A stretch of DNA of 64,000 nt from Streptomyces sp. CA-210063 (lineage in GTDB: Bacteria > Actinomycetota > Actinomycetes > Streptomycetales > Streptomycetaceae). This document shows positions 31,772-40,728 of this stretch, one piece after another. Each line of letters starts with the position of its first letter. The stretch's first letter is position 1. The stretch is taken from contig NZ_CP102512.1 of NCBI RefSeq assembly GCF_024612015.1, positions 8,680,001-8,744,000 on the forward strand, read 5' to 3'. The position numbers were made by a program, and so were the translations under genes. The notes beneath the pieces are model-generated. The model did no database searches and was not told where the DNA came from. It saw nothing but the letters and a program-made list of their open reading frames with translations.

Positions 31772-34519
31772 ATGTCCCCCATCGACCGCAGGTCCCTTCT
31801 CAAGGCGGCCGCCGTCGCCGGAGCCGCCGCGCAGTTCAGCTGGGCGCTAGGGAGTTCGAACGCGCAGGCCGCGCCCAGAGCCGAGGCCGCGGACGCGGAA
31901 CCCGTGGTCCTGGACTGGCTGGAGGACGGCGGACTCGGCGCCGCTCCCGGTTCGACGGTGGGTGTGCCGTGGCCGAAGGGCGCATACGAGAAGGACCAGT
32001 CGTTCTCCTTGACCGCTGCGGACGGCAAGGCTGTGGCCGTGCAGTCCTGGCCGATCGGTTACTGGCCGGACGGCTCCGTGAAGTGGACCGCGCACGCGGT
32101 GGGCGCCGGCGCCGGTTCCGGCAAGCTCACCCTCGCCGCCGGCACCCCCGCCGCGCCGGAGAAGAAGGTCACCGTCGACAAGAGCGGCGGCACCATCGAT
32201 GTGTCGACCGGTGTCATCACCGCGAAGATCGGCAAGTCCGGCTCCACCCTCGTGAAGTCCGTGCTGCGCGGCTCCACCGAGATCGCCCACACCGGCCGCC
32301 TGGTGCTGCTGCGTCAGCCCGAGATCGAGGACGGCGACCAGGGCACGGAGAAGTACGAGCGCTTCGAGAGCGTCATCGGCGAGGTCGAGGTCGAGCAGGA
32401 CGGCCCGGTGCGTGCCGTGGTCCGCATCGACGGCAAGCACCGCAAGGGCGACCGGAGTTGGCTGCCCTTCTCGATCCGCCTCTACTTCTACGCGGGCGCC
32501 GAGTCGTTCCGCATGGTGCACACCATCACCTTCGACGGCACCCAGGAGCCCGGCAAGGCCAGCGGCGACTTCGTCCGCGGCATCGGCGTCCGCTTCAAGG
32601 TGCCGATGCGCGACGCCGCGTACGACCGCCACATCCGTATCGGAGGCGAGGGCACGGGTCTGCTGCGGGAGGCGGTCAAGGGCATCACCGGGCTGCGGCG
32701 CGACCCGGGCACGGCCGTGCGCACGGCCCAGTTCGAGGGCAAGAAACTGCCCGACCCGTCCACCTGGGACCAGCGGGTCACCACCCGCCTCCAGTACATC
32801 CCCGAGTGGGGCGACTACACGCTCTCACAGCTCTCCGCCGACGGCTTCGGTGTCCGCAAGCGCACCAAGAAGGGCCACGGCTGGATCCCGGCGGGCGGCG
32901 GCCGACGGGCGAGCGGCTTCGGTTACGTCGGTGGCGCGTCCGGCGGTTTCGCCTTCGGCCTGCGGGACTTCTGGGAGAAGTTCCCCGCCCAGCTCGACAT
33001 CCGCGACGCCCAGACCGATACCGCCGAGGTCACCCTCTGGCTCTGGTCGCCCGAGGCGCAGCCCATGGACCTGCGCTTCTACCACGACGGCATGGGCCAG
33101 GACACCTACCCCGAGCAGCTCGAAGGCCTCAACATCACCTACGAGGACTACGAGCCCGGGTTCGGCACGCCCTACGGCATCGCCCGGACCAGCGAACTCC
33201 TCTTCTGGGCCCACGAGTCCACCCCGAGCGCCGAGGACATGGCCGAGCAGGTCGAGGCCGTCCGTACGCCCCCGCAGCTCGCCGCCCCGCCCAAGCAGCT
33301 CATCAAGGCGGGCGTCTTCGGCCGGCTGTTCGCCGAGCCGGACCGGTCCACCGCCGCCAAGGCGAAGATCGAGGACCACCTCGACTTCCTCTTCACCTAC
33401 TACAAGGACCAGGTGGAGATGCGCCGTTGGTACGGCTTCTGGGACTACGGCGACATCATGCACAGCTACGACCCCAGCCGCCACCAGTGGTGCTACGACG
33501 TCGGCGGCTACGCCTGGGACAACTCCGAGCTCTCGCCGGACCTGTGGCTGTGGTTCGCGTACATGCGCTCCGGGCGCGCGGACATCTTCCGCTTCGCCGA
33601 GGCCATGACCCGGCACACCGGCGAGGTCGACGTCTACCACCTCGGCAAATGGGCCGGCCTCGGCACCCGGCACGGGGTGCAGCACTACGCCGACAGTGCC
33701 AAGCAGCAGCGCATCGCCAACACCACGTACCGGCGCTACTACTACTTCCTCACCGCCGACGAGCGCGTCGGTGACCTCATGCACGCCAACGTCGACTCCG
33801 ACGAGACGTTCCTCGTCCTCGACCCGATCCGCAAGATCCGCACCGAGCCGTACACCCCCGACCGCAACGCGCTGTCGATCGGGTTCGGTACCGACTGGTC
33901 CGGGCTGGTGTCCGCCTGGCTGACCGAGTGGGAGCGGCGCGGGCCGAAGTGGGAGAAGGCCAAGGAGCGCGTCCTGTCGACGATGGAGACGATCGCGGCC
34001 CAGCCCAACGGCTTCGTCCAGGGCAACGCGCTCTACGACCTGGACACCGGCAAGTTCGCCGTCGCCACCGAGCCCAGGGTCGGCGTCTCGCACCTGTCGG
34101 CGATGTTCGGCCTGGTCGAGCTGAACGCCGAACTCCTCGACCAGATCGACATGCCGAAGTTCAAGGAGGCCTGGCTCGACTACTGCCGGTACTTCAACGC
34201 GACCAGGGCTGAGCAGACCGCCCGCTACGGTTCCCACTTCGGGACCCTGCTGCTCTTCCAGGGCCACTCGCGGCAGGACGCGTACGCGGCGGTCCAGCTG
34301 GGCGACGACAAGCTGGCGGCCCGGGCGTGGCGGCAGTTCTACAACAGCGCCGACACCTGGGACTACAAGGAGTCGACCGACTGGTCCACGAAGAAGATCG
34401 AAGGGCCGACGGCGCTGGTGCCGGGCAGCGAGGCGGCGTGGGTGTCGACCAACGCGACGGCGCTGTACGGGTTGGCGGCCATTCAGAACCTGGCGTTGGT
34501 GGGCGACAAGATGCCGTGA
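31772..34519 (+). CDS. Tat-exported rhamnogalacturonan exolyase-like protein (YetA/PcRGLX type)
   Basis: A 915-residue secreted protein with a Tat signal (DRRSLLKAAAVAGAAAQ, AQAA cleavage near residue 33). The N-terminal part (about 45-250) is beta-rich (WPIGYWPDGSVKW), and the rest is a large (alpha/alpha)-toroid-like domain with many W/Y/D residues (YKDQVEMRRWYGFWDYGD, YDVGGYAWDNSEL). I recognise the PcRGLX/YetA-like exo-rhamnogalacturonan lyase family, which removes residues from the rhamnogalacturonan I backbone; a cleavage test is needed. Its ribosome site is GAAAGGA. It follows the transport genes by 111 bases, as yetA follows lplABC in Bacillus. Confidence 0.8.
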   Translation: MSPIDRRSLLKAAAVAGAAAQFSWALGSSNAQAAPRAEAADAEPVVLDWLEDGGLGAAPGSTVGVPWPKGAYEKDQSFSLTAADGKAVAVQSWPIGYWPDGSVKWTAHAVGAGAGSGKLTLAAGTPAAPEKKVTVDKSGGTIDVSTGVITAKIGKSGSTLVKSVLRGSTEIAHTGRLVLLRQPEIEDGDQGTEKYERFESVIGEVEVEQDGPVRAVVRIDGKHRKGDRSWLPFSIRLYFYAGAESFRMVHTITFDGTQEPGKASGDFVRGIGVRFKVPMRDAAYDRHIRIGGEGTGLLREAVKGITGLRRDPGTAVRTAQFEGKKLPDPSTWDQRVTTRLQYIPEWGDYTLSQLSADGFGVRKRTKKGHGWIPAGGGRRASGFGYVGGASGGFAFGLRDFWEKFPAQLDIRDAQTDTAEVTLWLWSPEAQPMDLRFYHDGMGQDTYPEQLEGLNITYEDYEPGFGTPYGIARTSELLFWAHESTPSAEDMAEQVEAVRTPPQLAAPPKQLIKAGVFGRLFAEPDRSTAAKAKIEDHLDFLFTYYKDQVEMRRWYGFWDYGDIMHSYDPSRHQWCYDVGGYAWDNSELSPDLWLWFAYMRSGRADIFRFAEAMTRHTGEVDVYHLGKWAGLGTRHGVQHYADSAKQQRIANTTYRRYYYFLTADERVGDLMHANVDSDETFLVLDPIRKIRTEPYTPDRNALSIGFGTDWSGLVSAWLTEWERRGPKWEKAKERVLSTMETIAAQPNGFVQGNALYDLDTGKFAVATEPRVGVSHLSAMFGLVELNAELLDQIDMPKFKEAWLDYCRYFNATRAEQTARYGSHFGTLLLFQGHSRQDAYAAVQLGDDKLAARAWRQFYNSADTWDYKESTDWSTKKIEGPTALVPGSEAAWVSTNATALYGLAAIQNLALVGDKMP

Positions 34520-34590
34520 CGCTCCGCTGGGGGCGCCGGGGCGCCGGGGCTTGGGGGTGTGCCTTGGCGTCGGTGGGGAACTGCGGGTCC

Positions 34591-34637
34591 GTTGTGGCTG
34601 GTCGCGCAGTTCCCCGCGCCCCTGAAGGGGCGCCCCC
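34591..34637. repeat. dispersed GC palindrome, copy C (convergent gap)
   Basis: Core in minus orientation, TCGCGCAGTTCCCCGCGCC, followed by CCCCTGAAGGGGCG. It lies between the exolyase stop and the convergent membrane protein stop. Confidence 0.72.
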
Positions 34638-34653
34638 GGGTACGTCAGGAGTG

Positions 34654-37101
34654 TCACGTCATCTTCCCGAACACCTCCCGCACTCGCCGTGCGTCGCGCA
34701 GTCGCTGCTCGTACGTGGCACCCGCCGCGAGCAGTGCCAGACCGGCGAGCGCGGGAGGTACCCAACGGGGCAGGGCGTCCACGACCTGGGCGATGTACGG
34801 CGCCAGTTCGTGCAGGGCGACCAGGGTGAGGGTGGCGCCGCCGAGCAGGAGCGGGGCCTGAAGGCGGTGGCGGGCGCCCGTGAGGGTGATGAGCAGGGCG
34901 GCGATGCCCAGGAGCAGGGGGCGGAGCCAGTGTTCGTCGCCCCAGGCCGCGACGAGGCTCGGGCCGAGGGTGACCGCCAGGCCCGGGCCGAACGCCGTCC
35001 AGGACGAGGCTGTCAGGTCACGGCGTCGGCGTAGGTGGCCGACGATCAGGGCCGGGACGGTCACCGGCAGGGTGTACGCCTCCGGGGAGCCGACCTCCCA
35101 GACCGCCAGCCGCACCCAGGAGGCCAGTACGAAGAGCGCTGCGGCCGCGTAGCCGACGTATCGCCGGTCCGGTCGTACGGCCGTGCCCGCGGCGATGACT
35201 CCGCAGAGTGCGAGGGTCAGGGCCAGCAGGGGCGGGTGCGTGGCGGAGAGGGCGATGGCCAGGAGGCCGGCCGCGGCGCCGGTCGCCTCGATCGGGATGG
35301 TCATGGGGGAGCCGCCGAGGCGTGCCGCGAGAAGGGCCGCGGTGGCCGGGACGGTGAGGACGAGCAGGGCCGTGTGCTGCGGCTCCCAGCCTGAGGAGGC
35401 GCCGATCGCGCAGGTCAGGGCGGTGGCGTACGCGAGGGAGGCGGGCGCGGTGAGGGGGCCGAGGTCCGTGCGGCAGGCCGCGAGCGCGAACAGGGCGGTC
35501 GAGGCGGCGAGCACGGCGAGCGTCGCCGGTTCGGTGGCGAGGGAGAGGAGGGCCAGGCTCAGGGAGGTGACGAGAGCCAGCAGGGCGCCCGTCAGGGGCA
35601 GCGGCGCCCGGAGGCGTTGGGGCGCCGCCGACCGCAGGAATCCCGCGACTCCCAGCGTGGCCACGACCACGAGGCCCTGCACGGTCAGCCCGGCCGCGTA
35701 GGGCAGTTCGAGGACCGTAGGGAACACCAGGGCCGTCGCCCAGGTGAGGACGAAGGCGCCCACGAGGGCCGGGGTGCGCCAGGAGGCCGTGCGTCCGGTC
35801 AGCGCCAGGACTCCGGCGACGACGGCGAGCACGAGGGGGACGGTCGCCGTGTTCGGGGGCCATGGCGCGTCGAGCGTCACCGCCGCGCGGGTGTCCGTGG
35901 GCGTGCCGGACCAGATCCGCTCGATCCAGCCGGCCGGGCCCAGCAGGACGACGAGCAGGACGGGCAGGGTGGTGGCCAGGGCGAGGGCCTGGACGACGGC
36001 GGAGGCGTGGGCGAGGCCTCGGCGTACGGGCTCGGGGATCCGTGTGCGTACGGCCGCCAACAGTGCGACCCCGCAGAGGAGATGGGCCGGGACCGTCCAC
36101 TCGTCGGGCAGGACCGAGCGTGCGATGCCGCCGAGGCCCGCTACCGCGAGGAGCCCGCCGGTGAGCGCGGTGCCGAGGGCCAGGGCCGGCTTCGGGGCGC
36201 GCCAGGCCGCCGTCAGGGCGACCGCCGCGGCGAGGGCGAGGAGCGCCGCCGCACGGGCGGCGGCGCTCGGGCCCGCGGCGGCCCACGAGAGCCACCCGGC
36301 CGCCAGTACACCCCAGGCACCCCAGCCGAACGCGCCGACCATGGCGACGATCCGTACCGGCTCGGGGGACACCCGGAGCGCGACCGCGGTGTCGGCCGCC
36401 GCTGTCACCAGCAGCACGGCCGTGACCGTCTCCACACCGGCGTTCATCGCGAACGACCAGAGCAGGAGGGGGAGTTGAGCGACGACGAGGGCCAGGGGGA
36501 GCGGCAGTCGGAGAGGGGTGCGCGTGACCGCGTTCGTGTTCCCGGCCGGACGGCCGTCCGTGCCCCCGGCCGCCGAGGGCACCAGTGAACCGAGCCCCAG
36601 CCCGTATGCCGCCCACGCCCCCGCCAGCACCGCCGACGCGGCGGCCGCGTATCCCGTGCCGTCCGACCCGGTGAACGCGACCTCGTGCAGGGCGTACGCG
36701 TCGAGGACCGTCAGGGCGAGACCGAGGCCGGCCACCGCCTCGGCGGTCGAGCGCAGGCCTCGGCGCAGGAGCGGTACGGGGGCGCCGAGGGCGGCCAGGG
36801 TCACCGCGCCGAGGACCAGGGCACGGCCGGCGATTCCCATGTGCCCCCAGCTGACCAGCGTGAACGCGATCGCCGCGACCGTCAGCAGGACGCCGCCGAG
36901 GATCAGCAGCACGTTCTGCACACCGGGTGCCGTCGCCTCGGGGCGCCGCACGGGCGGAGCGGCGGGCGCGGGGGCGGGCGCGTACAGGGCGTTGACCAGC
37001 CAGGCGCGGCGGGCCAGCAGGAAGGTGCGGCGGGCGTCGAGTCGCCGCAGCTCGGAGTCGAGGACCCGCAACTCCTCGGCCGGGGACGGAAAATGCGTCA
37101 T
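34654..37101 (-). CDS. SCO7613-type large polytopic membrane protein
   Basis: An 815-residue protein that opens with a short charged coiled segment (PSPAEELRVLDSELRRLDAR, then LLARRAWLV) and is then hydrophobic almost throughout, with some two dozen transmembrane helices rich in Ala, Leu and Val. From memory this matches Streptomyces proteins carrying an SCO7613 C-terminal membrane domain, of unknown function. ATG 37101 starts at the conserved segment, but neither it nor ATG 37137 has a clean ribosome site. Its codon use is ordinary. It is divergent from the SRPBCC gene at 37204. Confidence 0.8.
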   Translation of the reverse strand: MTHFPSPAEELRVLDSELRRLDARRTFLLARRAWLVNALYAPAPAPAAPPVRRPEATAPGVQNVLLILGGVLLTVAAIAFTLVSWGHMGIAGRALVLGAVTLAALGAPVPLLRRGLRSTAEAVAGLGLALTVLDAYALHEVAFTGSDGTGYAAAASAVLAGAWAAYGLGLGSLVPSAAGGTDGRPAGNTNAVTRTPLRLPLPLALVVAQLPLLLWSFAMNAGVETVTAVLLVTAAADTAVALRVSPEPVRIVAMVGAFGWGAWGVLAAGWLSWAAAGPSAAARAAALLALAAAVALTAAWRAPKPALALGTALTGGLLAVAGLGGIARSVLPDEWTVPAHLLCGVALLAAVRTRIPEPVRRGLAHASAVVQALALATTLPVLLVVLLGPAGWIERIWSGTPTDTRAAVTLDAPWPPNTATVPLVLAVVAGVLALTGRTASWRTPALVGAFVLTWATALVFPTVLELPYAAGLTVQGLVVVATLGVAGFLRSAAPQRLRAPLPLTGALLALVTSLSLALLSLATEPATLAVLAASTALFALAACRTDLGPLTAPASLAYATALTCAIGASSGWEPQHTALLVLTVPATAALLAARLGGSPMTIPIEATGAAAGLLAIALSATHPPLLALTLALCGVIAAGTAVRPDRRYVGYAAAALFVLASWVRLAVWEVGSPEAYTLPVTVPALIVGHLRRRRDLTASSWTAFGPGLAVTLGPSLVAAWGDEHWLRPLLLGIAALLITLTGARHRLQAPLLLGGATLTLVALHELAPYIAQVVDALPRWVPPALAGLALLAAGATYEQRLRDARRVREVFGKMT

Positions 37102-37203
37102 GTCCCGGAGTGTGGTCCGCGTCACCTCGTACGACATGAGTGCGAGTACTCAGGACGTACTCAGATCCCGCGCAGACGGCCTCCGCGCAGGCAGAATCCG
37201 ACC

Positions 37204-37662
37204 ATGGACTGGTGCCACTACCGCTTCCGCAGCCGCTGGAACCTGCCGGCGCCGCCCGCCGCCGTCTACGACGTGCTCCAGCGGGCCGAGGACTATCCGC
37301 ACTGGTGGCCGCAGGTGCGCGAGGTGATCCGGACCGACGACACCACCGGCACCGTCCGGATCCGCTCGGTCGTGCCCTACGACCTCGTCTTCACCGCCCG
37401 CGAGGCGCGACGCGACCCGGCCGCCGGGATTCTGGAGATCGAGATGACCGGTGACCTGGACGGCTGGGCCCGCTGGACGCTCACCGCGGACGGGACCGGC
37501 ACCCTCGCCCGCTACGACCAGGAAGTCGACGTCACCAAGCCCCTGCTGCGCCGGCTCGCCGTACCGGGGCGGCCCGTGTTCCGCGCCAACCACACGCTGA
37601 TGATGCGGGCGGGCAGGCGGGGACTCCTCGCGTACCTCGCGGCCCGTGGGCAAGCGGTTTGA
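37204..37662 (+). CDS. SRPBCC/START-fold (polyketide-cyclase-like) protein
   Basis: A 152-residue helix-grip protein with the family pattern: W-rich N-terminal strand (HYRFRSRWNLPAPPAAVYDVL), EDYPHWWPQVREV, and the long C-terminal helix with LMMRAGRRGLLAYL. The fold binds hydrophobic ligands; function in Streptomyces ranges from cyclase to carrier. The ATG at 37204 has no strong ribosome site. The TGA of this gene overlaps the -35 box of the tRNA-Val promoter (37659-37664), an unusually tight fit. Confidence 0.83.
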   Translation: MDWCHYRFRSRWNLPAPPAAVYDVLQRAEDYPHWWPQVREVIRTDDTTGTVRIRSVVPYDLVFTAREARRDPAAGILEIEMTGDLDGWARWTLTADGTGTLARYDQEVDVTKPLLRRLAVPGRPVFRANHTLMMRAGRRGLLAYLAARGQAV

Positions 37663-37688
37663 ACCAGAGCCGTCGGGACCTGTATTGT
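37659..37688 (+). promoter_or_regulatory. promoter of tRNA-Val(CAC)
   Basis: TTGAAC (37659-37664) and TATTGT (37683-37688) are 18 bases apart. The -35 overlaps the stop codon of the SRPBCC gene, and the -10 is 13 bases from the tRNA 5' end. Confidence 0.65.
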
Positions 37689-37701
37689 TCACTGCGTTCC
37701 C

Positions 37702-37773
37702 GGGCGATTAGCTCAGTGGGAGAGCGCTTCGTTCACACCGAAGAGGTCACTGGTTCGAACCCAGTATCGCCCA
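37702..37773 (+). tRNA. tRNA-Val (anticodon CAC)
   Basis: Same cloverleaf as 27224-27295 with one change in the D arm (GCTCAGTGGGAG for GCTCAGCGGGAG). Acceptor GGGCGAT, anticodon CAC, discriminator A. The bases after are CCG, so CCA is not encoded here. Confidence 0.95.
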
Positions 37774-37782
37774 CCGGGTAAG

Positions 37783-37812
37783 GCCGGTCCGCAGACGCGG
37801 ACCGGCTTTTTT
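37783..37812 (+). terminator. intrinsic terminator after tRNA-Val, T6 tract
   Basis: GCCGGTCCGC (37783-37792) pairs perfectly with 37797-37806 around AGAC, then TTTTTT (37807-37812). The last T is also the final base of the exonuclease stop codon on the other strand, so the terminator directly abuts the convergent gene. Confidence 0.93.
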
Positions 37813-38537
37813 CATGCCGCGGCCGGCAGATCCGGACGCAGCGGCCACGCCGGGTCCACCGCCTCGTCCGTGCCGCTGCGCGCGAACCAGGCCTGCAGCC
37901 CGCGCGCCTGCGCCGCATGCCACACCGCCTGCAGGGTGTGCAGTTCGGCGGGGGAGAGACGGGCGAGGCGGGCCGCGAAACGGCGCCCCACCGCGCGGAC
38001 GACATCCATCGCGGCCTGTGCGTCGGCCGCCGCGTCGTGCGCGCCGTCCAGGACGACCTCGTAGTGCGCGCACAGATCGGTGAGCGTACGACGGCCCTTG
38101 CGGTAGCGGTCCAGATGCTTGTCCAGGACCCGTGGATCGAGGACCTGCAACGGCGTCGTCTCGAACCAGTGGTCCAGCGACGACGCGCGGTGCCGCCGCA
38201 ACTCACGGTCCAGCATGGTCAGATCGAACGGCGCATTCATGATCACCAGCGGGCGGCCGCGCGCCGCCTGCTCGGCCAGCGCCCTGGCTATCTCCTCCAT
38301 CACCGGCGCGGGCCAGCGGCCCTCGCGCTGCAGATGCTCATCCGTCAGCCCGTGCACGGCCGTCGCCCCAGGGGGCACCGGCACTCCCGGGTTCACCAGC
38401 CACCGGGTCACCCGGGGACGGGTGCCGGGCGCGTCCTGGACGACGACGGCGGCCGACACGATCCGGTCGGTCTCGACGTCCACGCCCGTGGTCTCCGTGT
38501 CGAACGCCGCCAAGGGCCCCTCGTACCAACACGTCAT
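37812..38537 (-). CDS. DnaQ-type 3'-5' exonuclease
   Basis: A 241-residue DEDDh exonuclease. Exo I DTETTG (about 13-18), Exo II NAPFD (about 100-104) and Exo III HDAAADAQA give the four acidic residues and catalytic His. VNPGVPVPPGATAVHGLTDE is the usual linker of epsilon-like proteins. It lacks a polymerase-binding tail, so it may be a stand-alone proofreading or RNA/DNA trimming nuclease. GAGGAG is 9 bases before the ATG at 38537. It is divergent from the DUF4365 gene; the pair may share regulation. Confidence 0.9.
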   Translation of the reverse strand: MTCWYEGPLAAFDTETTGVDVETDRIVSAAVVVQDAPGTRPRVTRWLVNPGVPVPPGATAVHGLTDEHLQREGRWPAPVMEEIARALAEQAARGRPLVIMNAPFDLTMLDRELRRHRASSLDHWFETTPLQVLDPRVLDKHLDRYRKGRRTLTDLCAHYEVVLDGAHDAAADAQAAMDVVRAVGRRFAARLARLSPAELHTLQAVWHAAQARGLQAWFARSGTDEAVDPAWPLRPDLPAAA

Positions 38538-38705
38538 ACGTACACAACTCCTCGTTCACCCACGGCAGCTGACGTCCCGTCTTCTGCCTGTTTGGTGATA
38601 CCCGGGCTGTTTGCGCCGTACGCCGGACGGAGACAACAGAAGTACGGGTCTGTGCAGTTCAGGGGCTCGGCACGGTGAAACACCTGCACTGGAAGGCTAT
38701 TGGTC

Positions 38706-39272
38706 ATGGCCATAGCGCAGCCCGAGCGGGGCGGGCTGCTGCCCGAGCGCGCGGCATCGCATCGCGGCTCCCTCGCCACCACCGCCTGCATGGAGACCCT
38801 GCAGGTGGGCTACCTGCACGCGGTGGCCGCCGCGGCCGGCTGTTCCCTCTCCCAGCCCTTTCCGGACAACGGCATCGACTGGCACGTCAGCCATGGCTCG
38901 CCCGGGCACACGGTCGACGACGAGGTCACCATCAAGGTGCAGCTCAAGGCCACCTACCAGCTCGCGCCGAACCCGCCGGGCCGGTTCTTCTCCTTCACCC
39001 TCGACAACGCGCACCTGGCGAAGCTCGCCCGCACGCCCGTCTCGGTGCACAAGATCCTGGTCGTGATGATCGTCCCCAGATCGCAGGAACAGTGGCTGCG
39101 AGCCGGTCACGACCGGCTCGACCTGCGCCACTGCTGCTACTGGATCAATCTCGCCGGACACCCGATCACCGGTCGGCGCCGCACCACCGTGCGCATACCG
39201 ACCTCGCGCATCTTCGACGACCGAGCGCTCTGCGAGATCATGACGCGGGTCGGAACGGGAGGCAGACCGTGA
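38706..39272 (+). CDS. DUF4365-like protein with PD-(D/E)XK-like residues
   Basis: A 188-residue soluble protein resembling the DUF4365 family. An alpha helix with E30, then D58 in GIDWHV and the triad V78-Q79-L80-K81 (KVQLKAT) follow the D...QxK spacing of PD-(D/E)XK nucleases. The rest has a beta strand (FSFTLDN) and the LDLRHCCYWINLAGHPI stretch. GGAAGG lies 8 bases before the ATG; the TTG at 38700 is an alternative. The nuclease role is inferred from the residue pattern. The next gene overlaps its stop, so the two proteins are probably functional partners. Confidence 0.72.
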   Translation: MAIAQPERGGLLPERAASHRGSLATTACMETLQVGYLHAVAAAAGCSLSQPFPDNGIDWHVSHGSPGHTVDDEVTIKVQLKATYQLAPNPPGRFFSFTLDNAHLAKLARTPVSVHKILVVMIVPRSQEQWLRAGHDRLDLRHCCYWINLAGHPITGRRRTTVRIPTSRIFDDRALCEIMTRVGTGGRP

Positions 39273-40627
39273 CCCACGGCCCCATCGACGACGCGGCCGG
39301 CCGATGGCCCGACGACGACGCGTCCGGCCGACGCGCCAACGGCGAGGACGGGCCCGGGAGCCCTCCCTACCCGGGGAGTCGTCCCGAGGAACAGGGCGGG
39401 TCCGTACGCCGTTCCCTCGACGAGCCCCTACGCCCCGTGCGGCCCCACCCCGTCGAGCCCACCTGGACCCAGCCGCCCGACCCCGCCCAGGTCGACCCCG
39501 CCGTCCTCGGCGCCCTCCTGCGCCGGCACGGCTGGCAGCGGCGCGGCGGCGCCACCGGACGGTACGGCCGCTGGACCCCACCGGGACCGGCCGGCCGGGG
39601 CATGAGCCTGCTCGTGCCGGAGAACCGGGCCTTCCCCGACAGCGACGACCTGCTCGGCGAGGCCCTCACCGCGCTGTCCCGGAGCGGCTCGCCCGCGGCG
39701 CGGGACGTGCTGGTCGGACTCGCCGTGCCCAGCGACGAGATCCGCTGGTGGCGGGACGTGCCGACCGGCCCCGTGGGCACCGCCTCCTGGGTCGTCGAGG
39801 ACCAACTGCGCTCGGCCGCCCGCCAGATGCTCCTCGCGGCGGCACTGGCCACCCGCGCGCGTGCCGGTTACTACGGCGCCCGGCACCGCCGTCCCGCCGC
39901 GGCCTCCCTCGACGGCGTCCTCGTCGGCGCGGCCCCCGGCGGCCGCAGCCTCACCGCCTTCGTGCCCGTGGCCACCGGCCGCCGCCTCGCCCTGCGCCTC
40001 CACCAGGCCCTGTACGCCGCCCGGGAGGCCATCGACTACCAGCGCGCCACCGGCGGCATGGACGCCTTCGACGGCGCCGTCGAGGCCGGGGTGAGCCATG
40101 AGCTGACCGAGGCCCTCGTCGCCCTCGTCCGGGGCACCGAGGGCGCCCGGATCGCCGTCGAGTGGGCGCCCGCCGCCGGTGTCCCCGAGGGCGGTGCGAC
40201 ACCGGCCGAGCCCGTCGAGTTCTCACCGGGCGACCTGCCCGTGCTGCGCGAGGCCGGGGCCCGCTATCTGCGCGAGGAGCCCTCGATGCCGGTGCGGATC
40301 ACCGGGGCCGTGGTGCGGATGCGCCGGTCGGCCGCGCGTGGCGAGGGCACGGTACGGCTGCGGGTCATCGCCGGGGCCGAGGTCCCGCACGTCCGCATGA
40401 CCCTGGACGAGGAGTCGTACCGGATAGCGGGACACGCGCATCTCGTCGGACTGCCGGTCCGCGTCCACGGGCGGCTGGAGAGCCGGGGCGGGTTCCGGCG
40501 GCTCACGAACGCCGCCGGGGTCGCCCCCGTGCAGGTCGACGAGGCCGAGCGGGACCGGCTGATGAAGTCGCTCCACGAGACCGCAGAGATCACAGCCTTC
40601 TTCGGGGAGGCCTGCGGAGGGGACTGA
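39269..40627 (+). CDS. uncharacterised partner of the DUF4365 gene, possible C-terminal OB-like domain
   Basis: A 452-residue protein with no family I recognise. Residues 1-75 are disordered, rich in D, G, P and R. The middle (about 100-290) is a helical domain with RWWRDVPTGPVGTASWVVED and a helix pair. The last 110 residues alternate strands (PVRITGAVVRMRR, VRLRVIAG, PVRVHGRLESRGGFRRL) in a way reminiscent of an OB fold and might bind nucleic acid. Its GTG overlaps the DUF4365 stop (GTGA). It ends 101 bases before thrS. Confidence 0.65.
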   Translation: MTHGPIDDAAGRWPDDDASGRRANGEDGPGSPPYPGSRPEEQGGSVRRSLDEPLRPVRPHPVEPTWTQPPDPAQVDPAVLGALLRRHGWQRRGGATGRYGRWTPPGPAGRGMSLLVPENRAFPDSDDLLGEALTALSRSGSPAARDVLVGLAVPSDEIRWWRDVPTGPVGTASWVVEDQLRSAARQMLLAAALATRARAGYYGARHRRPAAASLDGVLVGAAPGGRSLTAFVPVATGRRLALRLHQALYAAREAIDYQRATGGMDAFDGAVEAGVSHELTEALVALVRGTEGARIAVEWAPAAGVPEGGATPAEPVEFSPGDLPVLREAGARYLREEPSMPVRITGAVVRMRRSAARGEGTVRLRVIAGAEVPHVRMTLDEESYRIAGHAHLVGLPVRVHGRLESRGGFRRLTNAAGVAPVQVDEAERDRLMKSLHETAEITAFFGEACGGD

Positions 40628-40728
40628 GGTATCTGTTTCGCGAGCAGGACCCCGGGCTCGGTACGATCCTTCCCAATGGCCCAGGCCCGCATCAGATGAC
40701 CGGGCCGCCCTTCAGGTAGGAGAAACCG

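Noticed and set aside
27224..37773. An integrated mobile element between the tRNA-Val copies
   Set aside because: No integrase, excisionase or replication gene is present and the genes look like normal chromosome content, so only an old or indirect event can be proposed.
40628..40728. T-box riboswitch ahead of thrS
   Set aside because: The leader is too short and lacks the T-box sequence and specifier loop.
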